From NCBI GenBank assembly GCA_018139225.1, contig JAGSNX010000001.1, positions 1,178,001-1,242,000 on the forward strand: DNA of 64,000 bases. Direction: 5' to 3'. Both the position numbers and the translations under genes were made by a program. Under the pieces are notes generated by a model. That model saw only the letters and a program-made list of their open reading frames with translations. It did not search any database and had not been told where the DNA came from. Below are positions 8,979-17,571 of the stretch, in pieces (positions within the stretch are counted from its first letter, which is position 1; every line of letters starts with the position of its first letter). This DNA comes from Microvirga sp. SRT01 (GTDB taxonomy: Bacteria > Pseudomonadota > Alphaproteobacteria > Sphingomonadales > Sphingomonadaceae).

Positions 8979-9721
8979 TACCCGACGGCCTGATCGTCTT
9001 CCCCGCCATCGACCTGAAGAACGGGCAGGTCGTCCGCCTCGCGGAGGGCGATATGAACCGCGCCACCGTCTATGGCGACGACCCCGCCGCACAGGCGATG
9101 ATCTTCGCCGATCAGGGTGCACAGTTTCTGCACGTCGTCGACCTCGACGGCGCGTTCGCGGGCGCGTCGGTCAACGGCGACGCGGTGCGCGCGATCGTCG
9201 AGCGTTTCCCAGGCCACGTCCAGCTTGGCGGCGGCATCCGCACCCGCGACAGCGTCGAGCGCTGGTTCGACCTCGGCGTATCGCGCGTGGTGATCGGCAC
9301 GGCCGCGCTGGAGGACCCGGAGTTCGTCCGCGGCGTGGCAGGGGATTTCCCCGGCGGCATCGTCGTCGCGGTCGATGCGCGCGACGGCATGGTCGCGACC
9401 AAGGGCTGGGCCGACGTGTCCACGACCAGCGCCGTCGACCTCGCGCGCCGGTTCGAGGATGCCGGCGTCGCGGCGCTGCTGTTCACCGATGTCGGCCGCG
9501 ACGGTCTGCTGAAGGGCTGCAACATTGAAGCGACCGTTGACCTCGCCCGCGCGGTCGCGATCCCGGTCATTGCCAGCGGCGGCGTTGCCGGCATCTCTGA
9601 CATTCACGTCCTGTCGCTGCATGCGAAGGACGGGATCGAGGGCGTGATTACCGGTCGCGCGCTGTACGACGGGCGACTCGATCTGGCCGCGGCGTTCGCG
9701 GTGGCCGCCGCCGCCGCATGA
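8966..9721 (+). CDS. hisA: ProFAR isomerase (HisA)
   Basis: 1-(5-phosphoribosyl)-5-[(5-phosphoribosylamino)methylideneamino]imidazole-4-carboxamide isomerase of histidine synthesis, a TIM barrel of 251 residues. The first catalytic Asp lies in [14 protein letters not shown], the second in the LFTDVGRDG strand, and phosphate-binding glycines occur in LGGGIR and IASGGVAG. The gene starts within hisH and ends in an ATGA overlap with hisF. Confidence 0.97.
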   Translation: MATLIPDGLIVFPAIDLKNGQVVRLAEGDMNRATVYGDDPAAQAMIFADQGAQFLHVVDLDGAFAGASVNGDAVRAIVERFPGHVQLGGGIRTRDSVERWFDLGVSRVVIGTAALEDPEFVRGVAGDFPGGIVVAVDARDGMVATKGWADVSTTSAVDLARRFEDAGVAALLFTDVGRDGLLKGCNIEATVDLARAVAIPVIASGGVAGISDIHVLSLHAKDGIEGVITGRALYDGRLDLAAAFAVAAAAA

Positions 9722-10479
9722 CCGTCCGCGCGCGCGTCATCCCCTGTCTCGATGTCGCCCAGGGCCGCGTCGTCAAGGGCGTGAACTTCGTCGAACTCCG
9801 CGACGCCGGCGATCCGGTGGAGCAGGCGCGCGCCTATGACGCCGCTGGGGCGGACGAACTGTGTTTCCTCGACATCACCGCCAGCCACGAGGCGCGCGGC
9901 ACGATCCTCGACGTGGTCAGCCGCACCGCGGCGGTGTGCTTCATGCCGCTGACCGTCGGCGGCGGCGTGCGGACGGCGGAGGACGCGCGCGCGCTGCTGC
10001 TGGCGGGCGCGGACAAGGTCGCAGTCAATTCCGCCGCCGTCGCCCGCCCGGAAGTCGTCGCCGACATCGCCGAGCGCTTCGGCAGCCAATGCTGCGTCGC
10101 GAGCATCGATGCGCGCCGGGTGGAGGGTGGCTGGGAGGTGTTCACCCACGGTGGCCGTCGCCCGACCGGCATCGACGCCGTCGAACACGCGCTGCGGCTG
10201 GCGGACCTCGGCGCGGGCGAGTTGCTCGTGACGTCGATGGACCGGGACGGCACGCGGTCCGGCTACGACCTCGACCTTATCCGCGCGATCGCCGATCGGA
10301 CGAGTGTACCGGTCGTCGCATCGGGTGGCGTCGGCGGGCTGGACGACCTCGTCGCCGGGATCGTCGAAGGCCACGCATCCGCCGTGCTGGCCGCATCGAT
10401 CTTCCACTTCGGCGAGGCCAGCGTCGCGGACGCCCACGCCGCGCTGGCGAAGGCGGGGGTACCGGTCCGGTCGCACTGA
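9718..10479 (+). CDS. hisF: Imidazole glycerol phosphate synthase, cyclase subunit
   Basis: Cyclase TIM barrel of 253 residues that partners HisH to make imidazole glycerol phosphate and AICAR. Catalytic Asp12 lies in [14 protein letters not shown], and the second acid is in [16 protein letters not shown]. The phosphate loops [11 protein letters not shown] and [12 protein letters not shown] are intact. It overlaps hisA by 4 bases. A 310-base gap with a palindromic repeat follows before the small ORF and hisE, so hisE may be less tightly coupled. Confidence 0.97.
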   Translation: MTVRARVIPCLDVAQGRVVKGVNFVELRDAGDPVEQARAYDAAGADELCFLDITASHEARGTILDVVSRTAAVCFMPLTVGGGVRTAEDARALLLAGADKVAVNSAAVARPEVVADIAERFGSQCCVASIDARRVEGGWEVFTHGGRRPTGIDAVEHALRLADLGAGELLVTSMDRDGTRSGYDLDLIRAIADRTSVPVVASGGVGGLDDLVAGIVEGHASAVLAASIFHFGEASVADAHAALAKAGVPVRSH

Positions 10480-10578
10480 GGCGCGTCGATGGAGCGCCTT
10501 TTCACGCGAGTAAGGGGAGCACATGCCCGACCGGCACCTCGCCTTGTCCCGGTGAGGAATCGTCGCAAACCTCTTCTG

Positions 10579-10672
10579 CCACCCCGGCGGAGGCCGGGGC
10601 CCAGTTAGGATGTCGACGTTAATCGACGGAGAACGCTTCCCAGCTGGACCCCGGCCTTCGCCGGGATGGTGG
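10579..10672. repeat. Palindromic intergenic repeat, type A copy 1
   Basis: Two imperfectly inverted arms, CCACCCCGGCGGAGGCCGGG and GACCCCGGCCTTCGCCGGGA, are separated by a short spacer and each can also fold locally. It lies in the 310-base gap after hisF (10480-10789), which otherwise shows no gene up to the small ORF at 10790. Related copies occur at 27427-27509 and 60521-60600. It may act as an mRNA-stabilising or terminating hairpin between hisF and hisE. Confidence 0.75.
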
Positions 10673-10789
10673 CTTGCCCACGGGCGCCGGAGTTCGTTGT
10701 AACGATCTCCCTCAGAAAAGCGTCGGGCGGACCCTCTCCGCAAGCGAACCGCTAACCCGATCGCAACGCCCGTCCCCTACCCCACAGCG

Positions 10790-10951
10790 ATGCCCTCGAC
10801 CCAGGTCCCGTCCGGCCACACCGGCATCGTCCATCCCCGCACCGGCCCGGCGCTCTCCGACATCGCGCTGTTCGCCTGCGCCTGCCTCGGCGTCTGGATC
10901 GTCCGCCGTGCGCTGCGTCGCCGTTTTGGATCGACGACCCCGCGGGATTGA
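10790..10951 (+). CDS. Small single-helix membrane protein candidate
   Basis: A 53-residue ORF between hisF and hisE with a central hydrophobic helix (SDIALFACACLGVWIV) flanked by a run of arginines, giving a clear inside-positive orientation. It begins with a polar, Pro/Gly-rich segment (VPSGHTGIVHPRTGP). It ends 31 bases before hisE on the same strand. No strong ribosome-binding site is visible. I do not recognise it; the case rests on the membrane-helix pattern and placement. Confidence 0.5.
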   Translation: MPSTQVPSGHTGIVHPRTGPALSDIALFACACLGVWIVRRALRRRFGSTTPRD

Positions 10952-10982
10952 CCCGACAACGGTCCTCCGCCACGGCGCGGAT

Positions 10983-11291
10983 ATGGACGCGTTCGCCCGC
11001 CTCGAAGCCACCATCGCCACCCGTCGCGGGGCCGATGCCGGCAGTTCCTATACGGCCAGCCTGTTTGCCCGCGGCCGCGGCAAGATCGCGCAGAAACTGG
11101 GCGAAGAGGCGGTCGAGACCGTCATCGCCGCGATGGGCGACGAACCCCGCGCGATCGTGCCGGAGGCCGCGGACCTGATGTTCCACCTGTGCGTCCTGCT
11201 TGCCGATGCCGGCCTGTCGCTCGACGATGTCCGCACCGAACTCACCCGGCGCGAGGGCGTATCGGGCCATGACGAGAAGGCGAGCCGCTGA
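10983..11291 (+). CDS. hisE: Phosphoribosyl-ATP diphosphatase
   Basis: Second step of histidine synthesis, hydrolysing PR-ATP to PR-AMP. At 102 residues it is the stand-alone HisE form, with the MazG-like motif KLGEEAVETVIAA and the AADLMFHLCVLLAD helix. The ATG at 10983 gives the normal start. The stop lies one base before the ATG of the HIT gene, so the two are probably co-transcribed. Confidence 0.95.
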   Translation: MDAFARLEATIATRRGADAGSSYTASLFARGRGKIAQKLGEEAVETVIAAMGDEPRAIVPEAADLMFHLCVLLADAGLSLDDVRTELTRREGVSGHDEKASR

Positions 11292-11292
11292 C

Positions 11293-11670
11293 ATGCCGAT
11301 CGATGCCACCCTGCCTTACGACGAGCAGAATATCTTCGCGAAGATCCTGCGCGGCGATATCCCCGCGACCCGCGTCTATGAGGACGAATGGGCGATCGCC
11401 ATCCGCGACATCGCACCACAGGCTCCGACGCATATCCTCGTGATCCCGCGCGGCGCCTATGTGTCGTGGGACGATTTCAGCACGCGCGGGTCGGAAGCGG
11501 AGATCGCCGGCTTCGTCCGCGCGGTGGGCGCGGTCGCGCGGGCCGAGGGGCTGGTCGAGCCGGGCTATCGCCTGCTCGCCAACATCGGCGCTCATGGTGG
11601 ACAGGAGGTACCGCACCTGCACGTCCACCTGTTCGGCGGCGCTCCACTCGGGCCGATGCTCGCGCGCTAG
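11293..11670 (+). CDS. HIT-family nucleotide hydrolase
   Basis: A 125-residue histidine-triad protein. The catalytic motif is complete in GQEVPHLHVHLFGG near the C-terminus, and NIFAKILRGDIPATRVYED is the classic N-terminal block of the HinT branch. Members hydrolyse adenosine phosphoramidates and similar nucleotides. It directly follows hisE, a frequent arrangement in alphaproteobacteria, with a 1-base gap. Confidence 0.95.
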   Translation: MPIDATLPYDEQNIFAKILRGDIPATRVYEDEWAIAIRDIAPQAPTHILVIPRGAYVSWDDFSTRGSEAEIAGFVRAVGAVARAEGLVEPGYRLLANIGAHGGQEVPHLHVHLFGGAPLGPMLAR

Positions 11671-11808
11671 CGAGGCGTCGGGCGCGCATAGCCACGCTTC
11701 ACCGCACTAAAGGATTGCGCGTCCCCGATTTGGCTTTAGGCTCTCCCCTTTCGCACATGATGGGGCGCGGACGACGCCCCGCCTTTATCCCTGGGGGGAC
11801 GTAAGTAC

Positions 11809-13359
11809 ATGATTTTCGGGCGCGTTAAGCCACTGGACGCTATCCTGGCGGCGGCGGAGGGGAAATCTCTCCACCGGACGCTCGGCGCGTTCCAGCTCAC
11901 CCTGTTCGGTATCGGTTCGGTGATCGGCACCGGCATCTTCGTTCTGACTGCGGCGGGCGCGCAAAAGGCCGGACCGGGCCTGATGCTCGCCTTCGCCATT
12001 GCCGGCGCGATCTGCATCGTTGCGGCGCTCTGCTACGCCGAGATCGCGGCGATGATCCCCGTCGCCGGCTCCGCCTACACCTACACCTATTCGACGATGG
12101 GCGAGCTGCTGGCCTGGACGGTCGGCTGGGCGCTGGTCCTTGAATATGCGGTCGCCGCGTCGGCGGTGTCGGTCGGCTGGTCGGGCTATTTCACCGGCAC
12201 GATCCTCAACCAGTTCCTCGGCATCCAGCTACCGGTCTGGCTCAGCGCCGGGCCGCTGGCGCTGGGCGGCGTCGCCGGCGGGTTCATCAACCTGCCCGCC
12301 GTCGTGATCGCGCTGCTGGTCACGTGGCTGCTCATCATCGGCACGTCGGAAAGCGCGAAGGTCAACGCGATCCTCGTCGGGATCAAGGTCGTCGCGCTGA
12401 CCGCGTTCATCTTCCTGACCTACGGCAAGATCGACACGGCACAGTTCAGCCCGTTCCTGCCCGCGGGCGTGTTCGGCGGCTTCGGCACCGGCGTCGGCGC
12501 GGTGGGTGCGGCGGCGACGATCTTCTTCGCCTATGTCGGCTTCGACGCGGTTTCGACTGCCGCCGAAGAGACCAAGAACCCGCAGCGCAACGTGCCGATC
12601 GGCCTGATCGGATCGCTGCTGTTCTGCACCGTCTTCTACATCCTCGTCGCCGCAGGCGCGATCGGGACGATCGGCGGCCAGCCCATCATGGGCCCGGGCG
12701 GCATCCCCTTCCCCGCCGGTTCGGAAGAACTCGCACGCCAGTGCGCCATGCCGCAGCATGCGCAGGCGCTGGTCTGCTCGAACGAGGCGCTCGCGCACGT
12801 TCTGCGCACGATCGGCTTCGGCAAGATCGGCAACATGCTCGGCATCGCCGCGTTCGTCGCGCTGCCGTCGGTCATCCTCGTGCTGTTGTTCGGTCAGACC
12901 CGCATCTTCTTCGTGATGAGCCGTGACGGCCTGCTCCCCAACGCGTTGAGCAAGGTCCATCCGAAGTGGAAGACACCGCACGTCGTCACCGCCATCACCG
13001 GTGCGGCGGTCGCGTTCGCGGCGGCGTTCCTGCCGGTCGGCGCGCTGGCGGATATCGCGAATGCCGGCACGCTCTACGCGTTCATGATGGTCGCGATCGC
13101 GGTCCTGATCCTGCGCAAGAAGGAGGGTCATCGCCCCCGTTCGTTCCGGACGCCGGCGGTGTGGTTCGTCGCACCGGCGACGATCGTCGGCTGCATCTTC
13201 CTGTTCTTCAACCTGCCGTCCGCGGCGATGCTGGTGCTGGTGATCTGGGGCGCGATCGGCCTCGTCGTCTATTACCTCTACGGTTACCGGACGAGCCACG
13301 TCGGGCATGGTCGGGTAGAGGTGCTGACCGACGATGCGATAGACGGCATCACCCACTGA
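11809..13359 (+). CDS. APC-superfamily amino-acid permease
   Basis: Inner-membrane amino-acid transporter of 516 residues with about 12 hydrophobic helices. The first helix holds the substrate-binding GIGSVIGTGIFVL unwound segment of the cationic amino-acid transporter branch. Helix 6 carries FFAYVGFDAVSTAAEETKNP, another signature of that branch. A Cys-containing loop (ARQCAMPQHAQALVCSNEAL) between helices may be periplasmic. The gene stands alone and is closed by a strong terminator at 13375-13414. Substrate cannot be decided from sequence. Confidence 0.9.
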   Translation: MIFGRVKPLDAILAAAEGKSLHRTLGAFQLTLFGIGSVIGTGIFVLTAAGAQKAGPGLMLAFAIAGAICIVAALCYAEIAAMIPVAGSAYTYTYSTMGELLAWTVGWALVLEYAVAASAVSVGWSGYFTGTILNQFLGIQLPVWLSAGPLALGGVAGGFINLPAVVIALLVTWLLIIGTSESAKVNAILVGIKVVALTAFIFLTYGKIDTAQFSPFLPAGVFGGFGTGVGAVGAAATIFFAYVGFDAVSTAAEETKNPQRNVPIGLIGSLLFCTVFYILVAAGAIGTIGGQPIMGPGGIPFPAGSEELARQCAMPQHAQALVCSNEALAHVLRTIGFGKIGNMLGIAAFVALPSVILVLLFGQTRIFFVMSRDGLLPNALSKVHPKWKTPHVVTAITGAAVAFAAAFLPVGALADIANAGTLYAFMMVAIAVLILRKKEGHRPRSFRTPAVWFVAPATIVGCIFLFFNLPSAAMLVLVIWGAIGLVVYYLYGYRTSHVGHGRVEVLTDDAIDGITH

Positions 13360-13374
13360 TCGGCTCAACGCAGG

Positions 13375-13414
13375 CAACAAAAAAGGCCGGGGGAAACCCC
13401 GGCCTTTTTTGTTG
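13375..13414 (+). terminator. Strong rho-independent terminator after the permease
   Basis: A near-perfect hairpin, AAAAAAGGCCGGGG / CCCCGGCCTTTTTT with a GAAA loop, is followed by TTTTTTGTTG. It starts 15 bases after the permease stop codon. Because it has both A and T runs it could also stop transcription from the opposite strand. Confidence 0.95.
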
Positions 13415-13531
13415 CCCCGCTCCTCCCCTGCAAGGGGAGGTGGCAGTCCTCAGGACTGACGGAGGGGTGACACCAGCAGCGTGAACACCCTCCGCCGCTC
13501 CGCGCCCCCCCCTTGCAGAGGAGAAGCGACA
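13415..13531. repeat. Palindromic intergenic repeat, type B copy 1
   Basis: The left arm has CTCCCCTGCAAGGGGAG followed by a GTGGC...TGACGGAGGGGTG phrase. The right arm carries the inverted CACCCTCCGCCGCTCCGCG and a degraded CCCCTTGCAGAGGAG. The same phrases recur at 22950-23064. It separates the permease terminator from the PfkB kinase gene. Confidence 0.7.
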
Positions 13532-13542
13532 GCGACCCGGCT

Positions 13543-14541
13543 TCAGCCCAGCTTTTCCGCCGCCAGCGCCTTCAGATCCACCTGGGGCCGCGCGCCGAAG
13601 TGGCTGATGATTTCCGCCGCACACAGCGCACCCAGCTTGAGTGACCGTTCCAGATCGTCACCACGCGCCTGCGCGTGCAGGAAGCCGGCCGCGAACAGGT
13701 CGCCCGCACCGGTCGTATCGACCACCGTCGCGATCGGCACCGCCGGTACCGTCGTGCGCTCGCCGCCGCGGATCGCGCACGCGCCCTTTTCGGCCAGCGT
13801 CACGACCACCGTCGGCACCTTGTCCTGCACCGCCGCAATGGCGGCATCCACGTCGCTCGTCTCGGTCAACGCCATGATCTCCGCCTCGTTGGCGAACAGC
13901 ACGTCGATCAGGCCGGCGTCGATCAGCGCATGGAAATCGGCGCGATAGCGATCGATCACGAACTCGGCCGACAGCGTGAACGCGATCTTCCGCCCCGCGC
14001 CCCGCGCGACGTCGATCGCGGCCCGCATCGCCGCGCGCGGCTCTTCCGGGTCCCAGAGATAGCCTTCGATATACAGATACGCGGCATCCGCGATCAGCGC
14101 ACGGTCGATCGCGGCCTCCGGCAGGAAGTGCGACGCGCCGAGAAAGGTATTCATCGTCCGTTGCCCGTCGGGCGTCACGAAGATCAGGCAGCGCCCGGTG
14201 GTCGGCGCCCCGGCGCGCTCCGCTGTGTCGAAGCGGATGCCGGCGGCGCGGATGTCGTGCGCGAACACCTGTCCCAGCTGATCGTCGGCGACCTGACCGA
14301 TAAAGGCGCACTTGCCGCCCAGCGCCGCGATGCCGGCCAGCGTGTTCGCCGCCGATCCGCCCGACACTTCGCGGCCGGGGCCCATCTTCGCGTACAGCGC
14401 GTCGGCATCTTCGGGGGAGAAGATGAGCTGCATTGCCCCCTTGGTCATGCCCTGCTCGGTCAGGAAGGCGTCATCGGACTGCGACAGGATGTCGACGATC
14501 GCATTGCCGATCGCGACGACATCGTAGGTGGGCTGGCTCAA
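13543..14541 (-). CDS. PfkB-family sugar/adenosine kinase
   Basis: Cytoplasmic ribokinase-fold kinase of 332 residues. The C-terminal anion-hole/catalytic signature DTTGAGDLFAAGFL is intact, and the N-terminal GNAIVDILSQSDD and SGGSAANTLAGIAALGG blocks bind the sugar. This subgroup in alphaproteobacteria is usually called adenosine kinase; I cannot confirm the substrate from sequence. The best start is TTG at 14541, preceded by GGGAG about 9 bases upstream; the next in-frame ATG is too far inside the fold. It converges on the permease across the type B repeat. Confidence 0.85.
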   Translation of the reverse strand: MSQPTYDVVAIGNAIVDILSQSDDAFLTEQGMTKGAMQLIFSPEDADALYAKMGPGREVSGGSAANTLAGIAALGGKCAFIGQVADDQLGQVFAHDIRAAGIRFDTAERAGAPTTGRCLIFVTPDGQRTMNTFLGASHFLPEAAIDRALIADAAYLYIEGYLWDPEEPRAAMRAAIDVARGAGRKIAFTLSAEFVIDRYRADFHALIDAGLIDVLFANEAEIMALTETSDVDAAIAAVQDKVPTVVVTLAEKGACAIRGGERTTVPAVPIATVVDTTGAGDLFAAGFLHAQARGDDLERSLKLGALCAAEIISHFGARPQVDLKALAAEKLG

Positions 14542-14768
14542 GACGGAAAACTCCCAGGAAAATCTGCCGCCGCCCTATCGGCGAAACGCCGCCACCACAA
14601 CGACCCGCCGTCGACCCGACGACGCCGTGTCCGTCTGCTCGACGCCTGAGCGCCCACAGCATCTTCGTGCGCGCAGGGGCGCGCAGAAGAAGGGCGATCT
14701 CACGTAAACGATCCTCACCATGTTGACCCCCCGTTGACCCGATCGCCACCGGGCGTCATCCCGGCAGC

Positions 14769-15443
14769 ATGTTCACCGCGTTCTTCCTCTCGCTCGGCCA
14801 GCTCGGCGATGCGCGCATCATGCGGGTGCTCGTCAAGTCGATGGCAGTGACGGTCGCGGTGTTCGCAGTACTGGGCGTCGCGACCTGGTGGGGCGTGCGG
14901 GCGCTGATCGCGCGCTGGTCTGCCGATGGCGCTGGCGGAATCGCCGCAGCAGCCACGGTCGTGATCCTGGGGCTGGCGTTGTGGCTGTTGTTCCGCGCGA
15001 TCGCCATCGCCGTGATCGGGCTGTTCGCGGACGAGGTCGTGGAGGCGGTCGAGGCTCGCCACTATCCTGCCGCGCTCGCGACCGCGCGGCCGGTGCCGTT
15101 CGCGCGGTCGGCGGCGATGGGGATGCGATCGGCGGGGCGGGTCGTCGCCGTCAATGCCGTGCTGCTGCCCCTCTACCTCGTCCTGCTCGTCACGGGCATC
15201 GGCACTGCGGCGGCGTTCTTGCTGGTGAATGGCTGGCTGCTCGGTCGCGATCTGGGCGACATGGTCGCTGCGCGCCACTTCGATCGCGCAGGGCTGATCC
15301 AATGGCGTCGGCGGACGCGCGGGCGGCGGTTCCTGCTTGGGCTCGCCGATGCGGCACTGTTCCTCGTGCCGGTGGTGGCGTTCGTCGCGCCGGTGTTGGG
15401 CGCGGCGATGGCGACGCATATGTTTCACCGGGACAAGACATGA
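14769..15443 (+). CDS. EI24-domain (CysZ-like) membrane protein
   Basis: Inner-membrane protein of 224 residues with about four hydrophobic helices. It follows the EI24/CysZ layout: N-terminal MFTAFFLSLGQLGDARIMRVL, a helix pair, a central ADEVVEAVEARHYP amphipathic segment, and the NGWLLGRDLGDMVAARHFD loop. CysZ members move sulfate, but the function of this branch is unknown. Its stop overlaps the following lipoprotein gene (ATGA), so the two are likely co-translated. Confidence 0.8.
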   Translation: MFTAFFLSLGQLGDARIMRVLVKSMAVTVAVFAVLGVATWWGVRALIARWSADGAGGIAAAATVVILGLALWLLFRAIAIAVIGLFADEVVEAVEARHYPAALATARPVPFARSAAMGMRSAGRVVAVNAVLLPLYLVLLVTGIGTAAAFLLVNGWLLGRDLGDMVAARHFDRAGLIQWRRRTRGRRFLLGLADAALFLVPVVAFVAPVLGAAMATHMFHRDKT

Positions 15444-15814
15444 CACGGCTTCCCATCCCCGCCCTGAGCCTCACTCTGGCGCTCGCCGCCTGCGCAACCG
15501 CACCGACGCCCGTCGCGCGGACCGGCGCGGCGCGAGCACCGATGCCCTACACCAGCGTCGGACTGGAGCGTGTCCTCGGCCAGAGCGCTGCGGGATTGAC
15601 GCAGTTGTTCGGCGATCCGGACGCCGACGTTCGCGAGGGTTCTGCGCGCAAACTGCAGTTCGGCAGCAACATCTGCATCCTCGATGCCTATCTCTACCCC
15701 AGCGGCAATACCGAGCCGAAGGTCACGTATCTCGACGCGCGCGAGCCGGACGGCAGCGCGATCGACCGCGCAAGCTGCGTAGCGGCGCTGACCCGTCGCA
15801 AGGAAGCACGCTAG
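15440..15814 (+). CDS. Small lipoprotein of unknown function
   Basis: 124 residues with a lipoprotein signal (LSLTLALAACATAP, lipobox Cys18). The mature part contains the phrase LERVLGQSAAGLTQLFGDPDADVREGSA, reminiscent of SmpA/BamE-like domains that sense a pair of strands, and a conserved-looking LQFGSNICILDAYLYP segment. It overlaps the EI24 gene by 4 bases and ends 9 bases from the convergent transglutaminase-like gene. I do not recognise a specific family. Confidence 0.8.
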   Translation: MTRLPIPALSLTLALAACATAPTPVARTGAARAPMPYTSVGLERVLGQSAAGLTQLFGDPDADVREGSARKLQFGSNICILDAYLYPSGNTEPKVTYLDAREPDGSAIDRASCVAALTRRKEAR

Positions 15815-15823
15815 CGGGCGTCG

Positions 15824-16624
15824 TTATTCCTCGCGCAACACCGTGACGTCGACGTCGAGCTCCTCCTCGCCCTCGCCCAGCCGCGATCCGGCGACCGGCG
15901 CGGCACCGATCGAATCGAGTCCGATCGCGACGCGGACATAACCGTCCTCGGGGCTCAGGCCGGTACACGGATCGAATCCGATCCACCCGATATCTTCACA
16001 CCAGGCTTCCGCCCACCCATGCGGCGCCGGCCGATGCGCCCCACCCCCCAGCCGATAGCCGCTGACATAGCGCGCGGGGATGCCAAGTGATCGAGCGCCG
16101 GCAACAAAGACGTGCGCCAGATCGCGCGCCGTGCCGCTGCGTCGCGCCATCGTCGCGGCGGCGGTGACGCCGGGCTGGCCGCGACCGCGCTCGACCGCGA
16201 AGCCCTCCTTCACCGTCGCGTTCAAACGGTGGAGCGCGCGGTGGGGTTCGGCGCCCTTGGTCGCGTCGCGGGCAAATGCCGCCAGCGTCTCGTCGATAGC
16301 CGTCTTCGGTGTCGAGCGTTGGAACACGGCCGGGGGCAAAGGTTCGTGAACGCCGTGGAGGACGCCGTCGGAGTGGCTGGTCACCACTTCCCCCTGCACC
16401 GCGATCTTGATCGCCTCCACCGGGCCATCGACGTAGAGCATCGTCACCGCGTTGCCGAACCCGTCGCGTCCCTCCCGCATCCGCGCATCGTGATCGACAT
16501 CGATCCGCCAGCTCGCCACTGTCTGGTCGTGCGAATTCTGCGGATTGACGCGCAGCATCTGCACCAGCCGCGCCTGGGGTTCGGTGAACCGGTACACCGT
16601 GCGATGATCGATCGACAGCCGCAT
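15824..16624 (-). CDS. Transglutaminase-like protein without the catalytic cysteine
   Basis: 266 residues with the bacterial transglutaminase N-terminal region (LSIDHRTVYRFTEPQARLVQM) and a transglutaminase-like core. In the family the catalytic Cys lies in a GVCQD/GVCRD phrase; here the same place reads SGTARDLAH with Ala166 (codon GCG at 16127-16129). The partner His202 (HGWAEAW) and Asp218 (GFDPCTG) are kept. The protein is therefore probably not a classical thiol enzyme. It is third in an operon after the circularly permuted ATP-grasp and alpha-E proteins, with an 11-base gap. Confidence 0.9.
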   Translation of the reverse strand: MRLSIDHRTVYRFTEPQARLVQMLRVNPQNSHDQTVASWRIDVDHDARMREGRDGFGNAVTMLYVDGPVEAIKIAVQGEVVTSHSDGVLHGVHEPLPPAVFQRSTPKTAIDETLAAFARDATKGAEPHRALHRLNATVKEGFAVERGRGQPGVTAAATMARRSGTARDLAHVFVAGARSLGIPARYVSGYRLGGGAHRPAPHGWAEAWCEDIGWIGFDPCTGLSPEDGYVRVAIGLDSIGAAPVAGSRLGEGEEELDVDVTVLREE

Positions 16625-16635
16625 GGCCCGCTATC

Positions 16636-17571
16636 CTAGCTGAAGGTGAATTGCCGCCCGATCGCGGCGTGCAGCAACGCGTTCTCGTGGATGAAGGCCT
16701 GCAGATACTGGTGCAGCCCCGCCGCGATCACCTCGCCCGACCGTGTCCGCGCCATCCGTGTCGCCCGCACCCGCGCCATTCGGTCCGCTTCTCCGTGCAA
16801 ACCCGTCCGCCGCGCCAGCAGACCCAGCACATCGACCGTTTCCTCCACCGACGCCGCCAAACTACGTGGCAGTTCGGCGCGAGCGATCAGCAGGTCGATG
16901 ACGTTGGCCGGCGTCAGGCCATCCGAATAGAGCCAACGATACGCCGTTACCGCCGATACCGTCTGGAGGATCGTCGTCCACTGGTCGCGATCGACGACGC
17001 CGCCGATGCGCTCGCCCGCCGGCAGAAGGATGTGGTATTTCACGTCGAGCAGCCGCGCCGTGTTGTCGGCGCGCTCCACCGCCTGCCCCAGCCGAATGAA
17101 CCACGTCGTCTGGTTGCGCAGCATCCGATGCACGGCGCCTTCGAACCCGCGCGTCTCGTTCTTTACCGCTTCGACCAGATCGAGCACCGCATTGGGGTCG
17201 TCGGCCGCCGGCTTGGCTTCGAACGTCAGCCACGCGCGGTTGATCGCCGCCCACGCATCGCGGGTCAGCGCGGTCCGCACCGCGCGCGCATTGTTGCGCG
17301 CCATGTCGAGGCACCGAACGATCGATCCGGGATGGCTGTTGTCGACCGTCAGGAACCTTGCCACCTCGCGGCGGCGGACCTCGCCACCGCGCTCGACGAA
17401 TGTCTCGTCGGTTTCGGTCACCGCCAGCGCCGACGCCCATGCCGCCTGCCCGGCGGAACGCGGCGACAGTACGTCGAGCCGCACCGTCGCCTCCACCAGC
17501 CGCGCGATAAAATCGGTCCGCTCGAAATAGCGGCCCAGCCAGTAGAGCGACGATGCGGTACGGCTGAGCAT
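16636..17571 (-). CDS. Alpha-E domain protein (DUF403)
   Basis: A 311-residue, mostly alpha-helical protein that starts MLSRTASSLYWLGRYFERTD, the hallmark of the alpha-E family. Other family blocks are NNARAVRTALTRDAW, FIRLGQAVERADNTARLLDVKY and the C-terminal FIHENALLHAAIGRQFTF. Alpha-E proteins occur fused to or beside circularly permuted ATP-grasp enzymes and transglutaminase-like proteins and are thought to work in peptide ligation or tagging. Here the start codon overlaps the ATP-grasp stop (ATGA). Confidence 0.92.
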   Translation of the reverse strand: MLSRTASSLYWLGRYFERTDFIARLVEATVRLDVLSPRSAGQAAWASALAVTETDETFVERGGEVRRREVARFLTVDNSHPGSIVRCLDMARNNARAVRTALTRDAWAAINRAWLTFEAKPAADDPNAVLDLVEAVKNETRGFEGAVHRMLRNQTTWFIRLGQAVERADNTARLLDVKYHILLPAGERIGGVVDRDQWTTILQTVSAVTAYRWLYSDGLTPANVIDLLIARAELPRSLAASVEETVDVLGLLARRTGLHGEADRMARVRATRMARTRSGEVIAAGLHQYLQAFIHENALLHAAIGRQFTFS

